This document shows, piece by piece, positions 1 to 6,039 of a stretch of 9,451 nt of DNA. Every line of letters starts with the position of its first letter. Position 1 is the first letter of the stretch. The notes under the pieces are model-generated. The model had not been told where the DNA came from and searched no databases. It saw only the letters and a list, made by a program, of their open reading frames with translations. Source of the DNA: Oscillospiraceae bacterium (GTDB lineage: Bacteria; Bacillota; Clostridia; Oscillospirales; Oscillospiraceae); NCBI GenBank assembly GCA_016293865.1, contig JAEDDG010000050.1, positions 1 through 9,451 of the forward strand, read 5' to 3'. The position numbers were made by a program, and so were the translations under genes.

Positions 1-620
1 CCCTTCTTCATCTCGCCGCCGTACCAGGTGTTGATGATGACCTGCTCACGGCTGGAAATGTTGAAGGCAACGCAGGTCTCGGAGTTGAGGCCCAGTTCCT
101 TGTAGTTTTCAACCTTGGCCTTGGACGCGTTGTAAACGACGAAATCCGGCTCAAAGCTTTCCAGTTCCTCTTCCGTGGGGATGATGAACATGTTCTTGAC
201 AAAATGTGCCTGCCAGGCAACTTCCATGATAAAGCGGATGGCCATGCGGGTGTCCTTGTTGGCGCCGCAGAATGCATCCACCACAAAAAGGCGCTTGTTG
301 CAGAGCTCCTGAACAGCCAGATCCTTGACCGTCTTCCAGGTGCACTCGCACATGGGGTGGTTGTCGTTTTTGTATTCGTCGGAAGTCCACCACACGGTAT
401 CCTTGGAGTTATCGTCAACAACGATATACTTATCCTTGGGGGAACGGCCGGTGTAGATGCCGGTCATCACGTTGACGGCGCCCAGCTCGCTGACCTGACC
501 TTTTTCAAAGCCCTCCAGCTCAGGCTTCGTCTCTTCTGCGAAAAGCTCTTCAAAAGAAGGATTATGGACAATTTCAGTCGTCCCGGTGATGCCATACTTG
601 CTCAGATTCAGTTCTGCCAT
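1..620 (-). CDS. pckA: Phosphoenolpyruvate carboxykinase (ATP), N-terminal part, cut by window edge
   Basis: This enzyme interconverts oxaloacetate + ATP and PEP + CO2 + ADP in the cytoplasm, at the junction of glycolysis/gluconeogenesis and C4-acid metabolism. The 206 codons visible start MAELNLSKYGITG. They contain the family's substrate-binding segment GIYTGRSPKDKYIV (about residues 54-67, with R59), the segment FVVDAFCGANKDTR (112-125), and IINTWYGGEMKK (195-206), which opens the metal- and substrate-binding region (Tyr and Lys of the TWYxGEMKK motif). The nucleotide-binding loop and the rest of the roughly 530-residue family length lie beyond the window. The ATG at 618-620 is preceded by AAAGGAG at 632-638, 11 bases upstream. 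No frameshift is seen. The motif is typical of ATP-dependent rather than GTP-dependent PEPCK. The assignment is very secure. Confidence 0.96.
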   Translation of the reverse strand, partial: MAELNLSKYGITGTTEIVHNPSFEELFAEETKPELEGFEKGQVSELGAVNVMTGIYTGRSPKDKYIVVDDNSKDTVWWTSDEYKNDNHPMCECTWKTVKDLAVQELCNKRLFVVDAFCGANKDTRMAIRFIMEVAWQAHFVKNMFIIPTEEELESFEPDFVVYNASKAKVENYKELGLNSETCVAFNISSREQVIINTWYGGEMKK

Positions 621-654
621 CTCGTATATAACTCCTTTATCAAAATAAAAAATC

Positions 655-678
655 CGGATTTGATCAGGCGGCAATCCG
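655..678 (-). promoter_or_regulatory. Leader stem-loop with T-rich tail before pckA (possible attenuator)
   Basis: On the minus strand CGGATT (678-673) pairs with AATCCG (660-655) across a 12-base loop. It is followed at once by GATTTTTTATTTT, and then by the ribosome binding site at 632-638. The layout is that of a weak intrinsic terminator inside the roughly 100-base pckA leader. The stem is only 6 base pairs, so it may be a chance or merely structural hairpin. Confidence 0.35.
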
Positions 679-724
679 TCTGTAAACATATGCTCTGTAC
701 GCCGCCCCACACATCTCTTTTTAT

Positions 725-753
725 ATCATAAAACAGCGTTCCCGTAAAGTCAA
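725..753 (-). promoter_or_regulatory. Predicted sigma-A-type promoter of pckA
   Basis: Reading the minus strand, a -35 TTGACT (753-748) is separated by exactly 17 bases from a -10 TATGAT (730-725). Transcription would start near 718 and give a leader of about 98 bases. The match to the vegetative consensus, the spacing and the position upstream of pckA agree. Confidence 0.75.
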
Positions 754-814
754 TAACCCCCTTCCATTTTTAGCAAAAATATACAGGAATGCACGGTTAT
801 TTTGCCGGAATTTG

Positions 815-828
815 TGTGATTCATCACA
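815..828. promoter_or_regulatory. CRP/FNR-like palindrome upstream of pckA
   Basis: TGTGATTCATCACA is a perfect inverted repeat of six-base arms (TGTGAT / ATCACA) with a 2-base centre. It is centred about 100 bases upstream of the predicted pckA start. It resembles CRP/FNR-family sites, but the gap between TGTGA and TCACA is 4 bases rather than the 6 of the classical CRP site. That a regulator binds here is inference. Confidence 0.4.
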
Positions 829-1088
829 TGTAAAGTTCAGTATCCGCCTGATGCCGTGCAGGATTTCCTTCGAAGGCCGCTGCTTTGCAGGACTTGCCGT
901 CATGCCTGTCCGTCCGCGCCGCCTGCCGCTATTTTTTCCCTGTCCGGTGCGCAGTATTCCCGCTCTGCGGACAGAAGTGCGGAATCTGCCGCTGCGCCGG
1001 ACGCAATGCCCTATAAGAACCCGGCGGCGCTGCAGGCCGGCCAGGAGAACAGCGCTGCCGAAGGGCCTGACACAATCTGACCGGACCG

Positions 1089-1116
1089 AAAAAGACGCCC
1101 GGCAAAGCCGGGCGTC
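1089..1116 (-). terminator. Strong intrinsic terminator of the Cys-rich operon
   Basis: The perfect 10-base-pair stem GACGCCCGGC / GCCGGGCGTC (1116-1107 and 1103-1094) closes on a 3-base loop. On the minus strand it is followed by TTTTT (1093-1089). It lies about 28 bases beyond the stop codon of the gene at 1144-2136. Confidence 0.9.
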
Positions 1117-1143
1117 TCAGACTGTCGATCAACTATTCTCTGT

Positions 1144-2136
1144 TTACTTTTTGAAAAAGCGGAACTCCGCAGCGCCGGTGTCGTGGTCGTAGGACTGCAT
1201 CTCGAAGCCGAGGCCCGTCTGCTCCGCCAGCGCCTCATACACCATGCTTGTACAGTACTTGTAGCTCTCAAAGGGCGTCAGGCCGCGGCCGTGCATATAT
1301 CTCACCGCCGGGCAGTAAAGGATCCTCACCCTCAGCTCGTCGTCAGCGGAAATCATGGCCAGCGCGTCGGACGCTTCCTCCGTCTTGTAAAGCCAGTTCA
1401 GATAGTCCTCCACGGCCTTCAGCCCGCGGTTTTTGATATCCGCAATCAGCGGCACATGGAACGCTGCCACAAACTGCGCCAGATATTCCTTCAGGCCGTC
1501 CAGACCGTAATGCTCCGCCACATAGTCCGCGCCGCGGTTCATGCCCACATGAAACTCCCGGTGCAGATATTTCAGATTTCTGGGCGAGGTGGTCAGCTTC
1601 AGCGCGTCCGCGGAAGCGAACGGACATCCGGTGGTTTCCGCCGTACAGCCGGACATCTCACATGCATACATTTTGTCCACCATTTTCTGGGGATCGTCTT
1701 TAAAAACCTCCGGATCGTAAATCAGCGTCCGGCAGCAGGCATGGTCATCGCCGCGGAAGTCGTTGATCTGGACAAACCCGTGCTTTTTCAGCGACCATTC
1801 ATAGCCGTCGCAGTGATGGCAGTACTCGTCAAAGGGCTCCATGTATCCCAGCTTGTCAAAGCGCCCCTTGGACGGGCAGGAATGCATGCAGCTGATGTGC
1901 CAGCCCTCCTTTTCATTGAAAAGCATGGTGGCGTCGCAGGCCTCTTCTGTGTGGATCACCGTCCAGTATTCCCAGCAGCCGCGCAGCCCGTATTGATCCA
2001 GATATGTATTCAGAGGACTTTTTTCCGGCTGGAAAATTTCCTTCCAGTAATCATAGACCGCCTGCCGGCCGCTTTTGCGGTCAATAAACTTGAACAATTC
2101 GCTGTATGCCGGAATATATTCAGTACAAGAAATCAT
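1144..2136 (-). CDS. Cys-rich two-domain protein of unknown function, downstream paralog
   Basis: A 330-residue protein with no signal peptide or membrane segment, so probably cytoplasmic. It has 14 cysteines. Six cluster in the N-terminal half (C83xxxC87P, C106xxC109, C134C135) and three follow in a central CEMSGC...GCP segment (159-171). A conserved HREFH lies at 192-196. The two halves align: TEEACDA (63-69) with TEEASDA (252-258), and CP...PF..Y.C (87-106) with CP...PF..Y.C (275-295) at almost equal spacing, so the protein appears to be an internal duplication. The C-terminal CP...G..PFE.Y.YC...TGA..F.F pattern loosely recalls the L-2-amino-thiazoline-4-carboxylic acid hydrolase family. 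That link comes from memory of the pattern and is weak. About 83% identical to the neighbour at 2149-3153. The start is set by AAGGAG at 2145-2150, which overlaps the upstream gene's stop codon, implying translational coupling. Confidence 0.88.
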   Translation of the reverse strand: MISCTEYIPAYSELFKFIDRKSGRQAVYDYWKEIFQPEKSPLNTYLDQYGLRGCWEYWTVIHTEEACDATMLFNEKEGWHISCMHSCPSKGRFDKLGYMEPFDEYCHHCDGYEWSLKKHGFVQINDFRGDDHACCRTLIYDPEVFKDDPQKMVDKMYACEMSGCTAETTGCPFASADALKLTTSPRNLKYLHREFHVGMNRGADYVAEHYGLDGLKEYLAQFVAAFHVPLIADIKNRGLKAVEDYLNWLYKTEEASDALAMISADDELRVRILYCPAVRYMHGRGLTPFESYKYCTSMVYEALAEQTGLGFEMQSYDHDTGAAEFRFFKK

Positions 2137-2148
2137 AAGCCAAGCTCC

Positions 2149-3153
2149 TTATCTGCACATCTCATTTTTGTAAAAGCAGAATTCCGCCGCGCCGGTATCA
2201 TGGTCATAGGACTTCATTTCAAAACCGAGGCCCGTCTGCTCCGCCAGCGCTTCGTACACCATGCTCGTGCAGTATTCGTAGCTTTCAAAGGGCGTGTAAC
2301 CTCTGTCCTTCATATATCTGACTGCCGGGCAGTACCGCACAGTCACCTTCAGCAGATCGTCCGCGGAGATCATGGCCAGCGCATCGGACGCCTCTTCTGT
2401 CTTGTAGAGCCAGTTCAGGTAATCCTCCACGGCCTTCAGACCGCGGTTTTTGATATCCGCAATCAGCGGCACATGGAACGCCGCCACAAACTGCGCCAGG
2501 TATTCCCTCAGGCCGTCCATTCCGTAGTTTTCCAGCACATAGTTCGAACCGCGGTCCATGCTCACATGGAACTCCCGGTGCAGATATTTCAGATTCTTGG
2601 GCGAGGTGGTCAGCTTCAGCGCATCTGCGGAGTCAAACGGGCAGCCGGTGGTCTCCGCCGTGCAGCCGGACATTTCGCAGGCATACATTTTGTCCACAAC
2701 TTCCTGCGGGTTCCCCTTGAATACCTTCGGATCGTAAATCAGCTCACGGCAGCAAGCCTTTTCCTCTCCGCGGTAGTCCATGATGTGGACAAAGCCGTAT
2801 TTGTTCAAAGACCAGTCATAGCCGTTGCAGTGCTTGCAGTATTCATCAAAGGGTTTCAGATAACCCAGTTTATTGAAGCGGCCTTTCGACGGGCAGGAAT
2901 GCATGCAGCTCAGGTACCAGCCCTCTTTCTCATTGAAAAGCTGGGTGCCGTCACAGGCTTCCTCCGTGTAAATCACGTTCCAGTACTCCCAGCAGCCTCT
3001 GAGTCCATATTTTTCCAGATAGCCGTTCAGAGGGCTTTTTTCCGGCTGAAACAGGAAGTCCCAGTAATCGTATACGGCCTGCCGCCCGCTCTTACGGTCA
3101 ATAAACTTGAACAGTTCGCTGTATGCCGGAATAAATTCTGTGCATGAGATCAT
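2149..3153 (-). CDS. Cys-rich two-domain protein of unknown function, upstream paralog
   Basis: A 334-residue predicted cytoplasmic protein, the first gene of a two-gene operon with its paralog 12 bases downstream. It keeps all 14 cysteines of the paralog at the same positions (C4, 54, 68, 83, 87, 106, 109, 134, 135, 159, 164, 171, 275, 295) and adds two near the C-terminus (C326, C333). It shows the same internal two-fold repeat, with TEEACDG at 63-69 matching TEEASDA at 252-258. Residues 217-266 are identical between the paralogs. The cysteine pattern suggests metal or Fe-S binding, or redox chemistry, but no catalytic motif I know is present. The ATG at 3151-3153 has GGAGGA at 3161-3166, 7 bases upstream, and a near-consensus promoter at 3227-3255. 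The gene call is secure and the function unknown. Confidence 0.9.
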   Translation of the reverse strand: MISCTEFIPAYSELFKFIDRKSGRQAVYDYWDFLFQPEKSPLNGYLEKYGLRGCWEYWNVIYTEEACDGTQLFNEKEGWYLSCMHSCPSKGRFNKLGYLKPFDEYCKHCNGYDWSLNKYGFVHIMDYRGEEKACCRELIYDPKVFKGNPQEVVDKMYACEMSGCTAETTGCPFDSADALKLTTSPKNLKYLHREFHVSMDRGSNYVLENYGMDGLREYLAQFVAAFHVPLIADIKNRGLKAVEDYLNWLYKTEEASDALAMISADDLLKVTVRYCPAVRYMKDRGYTPFESYEYCTSMVYEALAEQTGLGFEMKSYDHDTGAAEFCFYKNEMCR

Positions 3154-3226
3154 TTAAAATTCCTCCAAATAAAAAAAGATACCTTATCTACGGCCGCATG
3201 AGGCACTTTTTTCAGGTTCACGTCAG

Positions 3227-3255
3227 ATTATAGCATCGCACCATCCGGTTTGCAA
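3227..3255 (-). promoter_or_regulatory. Predicted promoter of the Cys-rich operon
   Basis: On the minus strand a -35 TTGCAA (3255-3250) and a perfect -10 TATAAT (3232-3227) are separated by 17 bases. The predicted start near 3220 gives a leader of about 67 bases. That leader ends in a weak AGATA-AGG-TATCT hairpin plus seven T (3189-3171) just before the ribosome binding site. Confidence 0.78.
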
Positions 3256-3264
3256 TAGATCACA
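3251..3264. promoter_or_regulatory. Imperfect palindrome over the -35 of the Cys-rich operon
   Basis: The minus strand reads TGTGATCTATTGCA, overlapping the -35 box. It matches the pckA-upstream palindrome TGTGATTCATCACA at 10 of 14 positions (10 of 12 outside the centre). A shared CRP/FNR-family regulator is possible. Overlap with the -35 would fit repression or class II activation. This is inference from two sites. Confidence 0.3.
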
Positions 3265-3501
3265 ATGCCGTAAAAATACGGTTTTTGCGGAACTTTACGC
3301 GAACATGGCGCGTCATAAAAACACAGGCGGAATTCTGTCGTTTCAGTCGGACGGCGTCGGACAGAAGATCCGGACCGGCGCGGAGATTTTTCGATTCTGT
3401 TTTTGATTTGTTTTCAATATGTAACGTCTTTTTTTATTTTCCCCTGTATACTGTGCTTGACCGCCGGGTTCCGGCACGGACTGACTGTGCCCCTGTATTT
3501 T

Positions 3502-3524
3502 CGCCGCAACGGCGCTGATTTTTT
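3502..3524 (+). terminator. Short hairpin with T-tract upstream of the deacetylase gene
   Basis: CGCCG (3502-3506) and CGGCG (3510-3514) form a 5-base-pair stem with a CAA loop. CTGA and six T follow. It could be a weak terminator or leader attenuator. The stem is short and offset from the T-tract, so the call is tentative. Confidence 0.3.
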
Positions 3525-3609
3525 GTTTTACGCTTCTGCGTCTTCAGGCGCGGAATGAGTGCATTCTGCAAAGTATCCGGACAGATTGTTCTTCAGGAGG
3601 AGAGAAGTT

Positions 3610-5121
3610 ATGGAGAGAACCATTACTGCATCCAGAGCTGAGGTCGCGCGCCGCCGGCGCCGGCGTCAGAAACGCAATACAACGATTTTCGTGACCGCGC
3701 TGATTGTCCTTGTTATCCTGACCGTCACTGTCATCGCCTGTGTGGCGGCCTTCGGCGGCCGGGATCTCGGTCCGGAAACCGTGCCGAAAAATCCCGCAGG
3801 CGTGAACCCCGGCGAACCCCAGGGAGACGACGCAGCCCCGCCCGCCGGCGACGGAACCGATGAAGGTGAAAACAGCGGCGACGGCGAAGCGGACGACGGC
3901 ACTGACACCGAACCGCAGGAAAGCGACAGCGACAAAATCTCCCGTCTGGTGGCGGAGGCTGACCGTCTTGCTGCCAGCTATGACTATGACGGCGCCATTG
4001 AACTCATCAAATCCTACGGCGCGGACTATGCGCAGCAGCAGGCGCTGACCGACGCCATTGCCGGCTATGAAAGCACAAAAAGCACCATGGTCCGCTACAG
4101 CGACGTCACCACCATTCCGCACATTTTCTTCCATTCCCTGATTGCCGACACCTCCCGCGCCTTTGACGGTGACTATGACCAGGACGGCTACAATCTCTAC
4201 ATGACCACAGTCTATGAATTTGAACATATGATGGAAGAGATGTACAAGCGCGGCTATGTCCTGATCCGCATTCACGACATGGCTTATGCGGATCCGGAGA
4301 CAGGCGAATTCACAGCAGGCGACATTATGCTTCCCGCCGGCAAAAAGCCGTTTGTCCTCTCTGTTGACGACGTCAATTACTACGACTATATGACGGACTC
4401 CAACGACGACCATATTCCCGACGCCGGCGGCGACGGTTTCGCCACAAAAATTGTCATCGGCGACGACGGCAAACCCACCTGTGAATACATCACCGCCGAC
4501 GGACAGACCGTCACCGGCGAGTATGACGTTGTGCCCATCCTTGACCGGTTTGTGGAGGAACACCCCGATTTTTCCTACCGGGGCGCCAAGGGAATCCTGG
4601 CTGTCACCGGCTATGAAGGCGTATTCGGCTACCGCACGCACCCGGACTGGAAGTCCATTCTGGGCGAGGAGGCCTGGAACCAGGCCCATGAAGACGCAAA
4701 AGCCGTGTCCCAGTGTCTGAAGGACGACGGCTGGGAAATTGCCAGCCACAGCTTCGGCCATCCCCATTACGGACGCATGGATCTGGATTCCTTTAAAAAC
4801 GACGTGCGCAAATGGGAAGAACAGGTTGAACCCATCGTCGGTGATACCGATATTCTGATTTATCCTTTCGGCGATGATATTTCCGGCGTTGAAGGATATT
4901 CCGGCCCGAAATATGACACACTAATGGAAGCGGGCTTCAGATATTACTGCAACGTGGACTCTCACGACGCCTGGGTACAGATCCATGACAAATACATGCG
5001 GCAGGGCCGCCGCAACCTGGACGGCTACCGCCTCTACTGGAATCCGGAAATGCTGGACGATCTGTTTGACGTCAATGACGTTATGGATCCGAACCGGCCG
5101 CTGCCTGTGCCCTCTCTGTAA
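3610..5121 (+). CDS. Membrane-anchored polysaccharide deacetylase (CE4/NodB-like)
   Basis: A 503-residue protein predicted to remove acetyl groups from a surface or cell-wall glycan outside the membrane. A basic N-terminus (RRRRRRQKR, 14-22) precedes one membrane helix (about 25-47), an acidic Gly/Asp/Glu-rich linker (50-108), a small helical segment (108-155) and the catalytic domain. The CE4 metal and base pair appears as FVLSVDDVNYYDYM (D253, D254), in place of the common TFDDG. The metal-binding HSxxH motif is HSFGH (380-384), and YPFGDD (418-423) stands where the third motif is expected. A long Asp-rich insertion (about 261-320) separates the first two motifs, a layout I recall from clostridial deacetylases. 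The ATG at 3610 is chosen over an in-frame ATG at 3559 because AGGAGGAG (3596-3603) lies 6 bases upstream. The true glycan substrate is unknown. Confidence 0.88.
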   Translation: MERTITASRAEVARRRRRRQKRNTTIFVTALIVLVILTVTVIACVAAFGGRDLGPETVPKNPAGVNPGEPQGDDAAPPAGDGTDEGENSGDGEADDGTDTEPQESDSDKISRLVAEADRLAASYDYDGAIELIKSYGADYAQQQALTDAIAGYESTKSTMVRYSDVTTIPHIFFHSLIADTSRAFDGDYDQDGYNLYMTTVYEFEHMMEEMYKRGYVLIRIHDMAYADPETGEFTAGDIMLPAGKKPFVLSVDDVNYYDYMTDSNDDHIPDAGGDGFATKIVIGDDGKPTCEYITADGQTVTGEYDVVPILDRFVEEHPDFSYRGAKGILAVTGYEGVFGYRTHPDWKSILGEEAWNQAHEDAKAVSQCLKDDGWEIASHSFGHPHYGRMDLDSFKNDVRKWEEQVEPIVGDTDILIYPFGDDISGVEGYSGPKYDTLMEAGFRYYCNVDSHDAWVQIHDKYMRQGRRNLDGYRLYWNPEMLDDLFDVNDVMDPNRPLPVPSL

Positions 5122-5188
5122 CTGCAGCTGTCTCCTGCCCGCTCCGGCTGCGCCGCAGCCGTACTGCAGGAAAACGGAGGCTGAAAAA

Positions 5189-5449
5189 ATGAAACATTTT
5201 CTGAAAGAAGCGGAACAGATCTGCGGCACGCTTGCGCTGTGCGGCGTGCTGATCTGCGCCGCGGCACCGCTGCGGCGCCCATGTCTGCAGACACTGTGCT
5301 CCGCCGCCTGTGCAGGGCGGGAAATCACAACCATTTACACAACCCGCAGGCGGCATCCTCCCCGGCCTCTCATCGCCGCCACTGCGGCCCTGACGCTGAC
5401 GGCGCTTGTCTGCGCACTGCTGCAGAAAAAAACGGGGAATTCTTTCTGA
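5189..5449 (+). CDS. Small two-helix membrane protein, unknown function
   Basis: An 86-residue product beginning MKHFLKEAEQ, with hydrophobic segments at about 11-28 and 60-78 and a basic, Cys-containing loop between them (RRPC..., TTRRRHPPRP). The ATG at 5189 has GGAGG at 5176-5180, 8 bases upstream. It lies 67 bases after the deacetylase stop with no T-tailed terminator between, and a strong hairpin follows it, so it is probably the last gene of the deacetylase transcript. I recognise no family. The good ribosome binding site and two helices support a real gene, though GC-rich sequence can give such frames by chance. Confidence 0.55.
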   Translation: MKHFLKEAEQICGTLALCGVLICAAAPLRRPCLQTLCSAACAGREITTIYTTRRRHPPRPLIAATAALTLTALVCALLQKKTGNSF

Positions 5450-5464
5450 ATAACTGAACTGCGC

Positions 5465-5500
5465 AGACCCGCCGGCCTGAATCATGACCGGCGGGTCTTT
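5465..5500 (+). terminator. Terminator after the deacetylase unit
   Basis: A perfect 11-base-pair stem, AGACCCGCCGG (5465-5475) and CCGGCGGGTCT (5488-5498), with a 12-base loop, lies 15 bases after the small membrane gene. The tail TTTCCATTCTGTCT is only moderately T-rich. Confidence 0.7.
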
Positions 5501-5543
5501 CCATTCTGTCTGCATACACAGATTTTTTCTGCCTGTCTGCCGC

Positions 5544-5572
5544 TTGCGCATGTGTCCCGGACATGTTAAAAT
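5544..5572 (+). promoter_or_regulatory. Predicted promoter of the 127-residue membrane protein gene
   Basis: A -35 TTGCGC (5544-5549) and a -10 TAAAAT (5567-5572) are 17 bases apart and lie 62 bases before the start codon. The spacer holds the palindrome TGTCC-C-GGACA (5553-5563), within a wider CATGT...ACATG. This is a plausible operator position for a repressor, but the regulator is unknown. Confidence 0.6.
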
Positions 5573-5634
5573 GGCGTAAAGATTTTCAGTGCGGGGATTC
5601 CGCATTCCAAAAACCGGACGACAGGAGATGAATC

Positions 5635-6018
5635 ATGCACAAAAACCAGCATACGGATAACGAATGCCAGAAAGAAAGCAAAAACCACATCATTGAGGAA
5701 CAGATTGAAGAAGTCCTGGAAGATGTCTTTACATACGACGAGGAGCGCTATGTAAAAAAGACCGTGCCGCGGCGCCTGCTGCTGTTGCTGCGCAATATTG
5801 CCGCGGGTGCGGCAGCCGTTCTGTTTATCGTCTCCTTTTTCAACGTGCCTGCCGCTGTGCGGGCAGCCGCCTATTTCATCGGCGCTGCCGCATATGTGGC
5901 CGAGATTCTGATCATCACGCGCCTTTTCCGGATCCGTCCTTCCCATGATGAAATGTTCATGGCCTATGTGTTCGGTCCGCTGTATCTGATGATGGGCATC
6001 TCCTATCTGACACATTAG
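5635..6018 (+). CDS. Small three-helix membrane protein, unknown function
   Basis: A 127-residue protein. Its first 45 residues are charged and soluble (MHKNQHTDNE..., with the acidic stretch IIEEQIEEVLEDVF at 19-32 and basic KKTVPRR just before the membrane). Three membrane segments follow at about 48-69, 73-95 and 107-123. The basic stretch before helix 1 favours a cytoplasmic N-terminus. AGGAG at 5623-5627 sits 7 bases before the ATG. The gene has its own predicted promoter and a following hairpin, so it is probably monocistronic. I recognise no domain. The charged tail may be a regulatory or protein-interaction region, but that is a guess. Confidence 0.78.
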   Translation: MHKNQHTDNECQKESKNHIIEEQIEEVLEDVFTYDEERYVKKTVPRRLLLLLRNIAAGAAAVLFIVSFFNVPAAVRAAAYFIGAAAYVAEILIITRLFRIRPSHDEMFMAYVFGPLYLMMGISYLTH

Positions 6019-6039
6019 CGCCGAACTGCGCACTGTCAG

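Larger units (their letters stand above)
621..1143. other. Intergenic region between pckA and the Cys-rich operon
   Basis: These 523 bases hold the pckA leader and promoter (to 753), the palindrome at 815-828 and the terminator of the Cys-rich operon (1089-1116). The GC-rich stretch 841-1080 has short open frames on both strands. None has a convincing ribosome binding site or a recognisable product, and I see no RNA gene in it. Confidence 0.6.
1144..3153 (-). repeat. Tandem gene duplication
   Basis: The two Cys-rich genes are direct repeats of about 1 kb. The longest exact block I checked is 41 bases, at 1424-1464 and 2441-2481, inside an 85-base stretch with about four mismatches. Elsewhere many synonymous differences have accumulated, so the duplication is not recent, or this segment is held together by gene conversion. 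Confidence 0.85.
3154..3609. other. Divergent intergenic region between the Cys-rich operon and the deacetylase gene
   Basis: These 456 bases contain the minus-strand promoter and palindrome (3227-3264), a small hairpin CCGTA-AAAA-TACGG followed by TTTTT (3268-3286), and a second hairpin with a T-tract (3502-3524). For the plus-strand gene I find only a TATACT (3447-3452) without a good -35. A 77-codon open frame at 3285-3518 has no ribosome binding site and no recognisable product. The long distance to the next start codon leaves room for a structured leader, but I recognise no riboswitch. Confidence 0.55.

Noticed and set aside
721..1192. Short open frames on both strands between pckA and the Cys-rich operon
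   Set aside because: They have no convincing ribosome binding site and Arg/Pro/Ser-rich composition, and they overlap the pckA promoter or the operon terminator.
1183..3147. 654-codon open frame on the plus strand across both Cys-rich genes
   Set aside because: It is antisense to two well-supported genes with ribosome binding sites, promoter and terminator. It has no ribosome binding site of its own that I see. Its repeat structure simply mirrors the duplicated genes beneath it.
3285..3518. 77-codon open frame before the deacetylase gene
   Set aside because: It has no ribosome binding site and no recognisable product, and it runs into the hairpin at 3502-3524.
3544..4767. 407-codon open frame on the minus strand over the deacetylase
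   Set aside because: It is antisense to the deacetylase. Its Val/Gly/Ala-rich repetitive composition is what the reverse of Asp/Ala/Gly codons gives.
5145..5161. Hairpin CGGCTG...CAGCCG between the deacetylase and the small membrane gene
   Set aside because: It has only six base pairs and no T-tract, so I do not call it a terminator.
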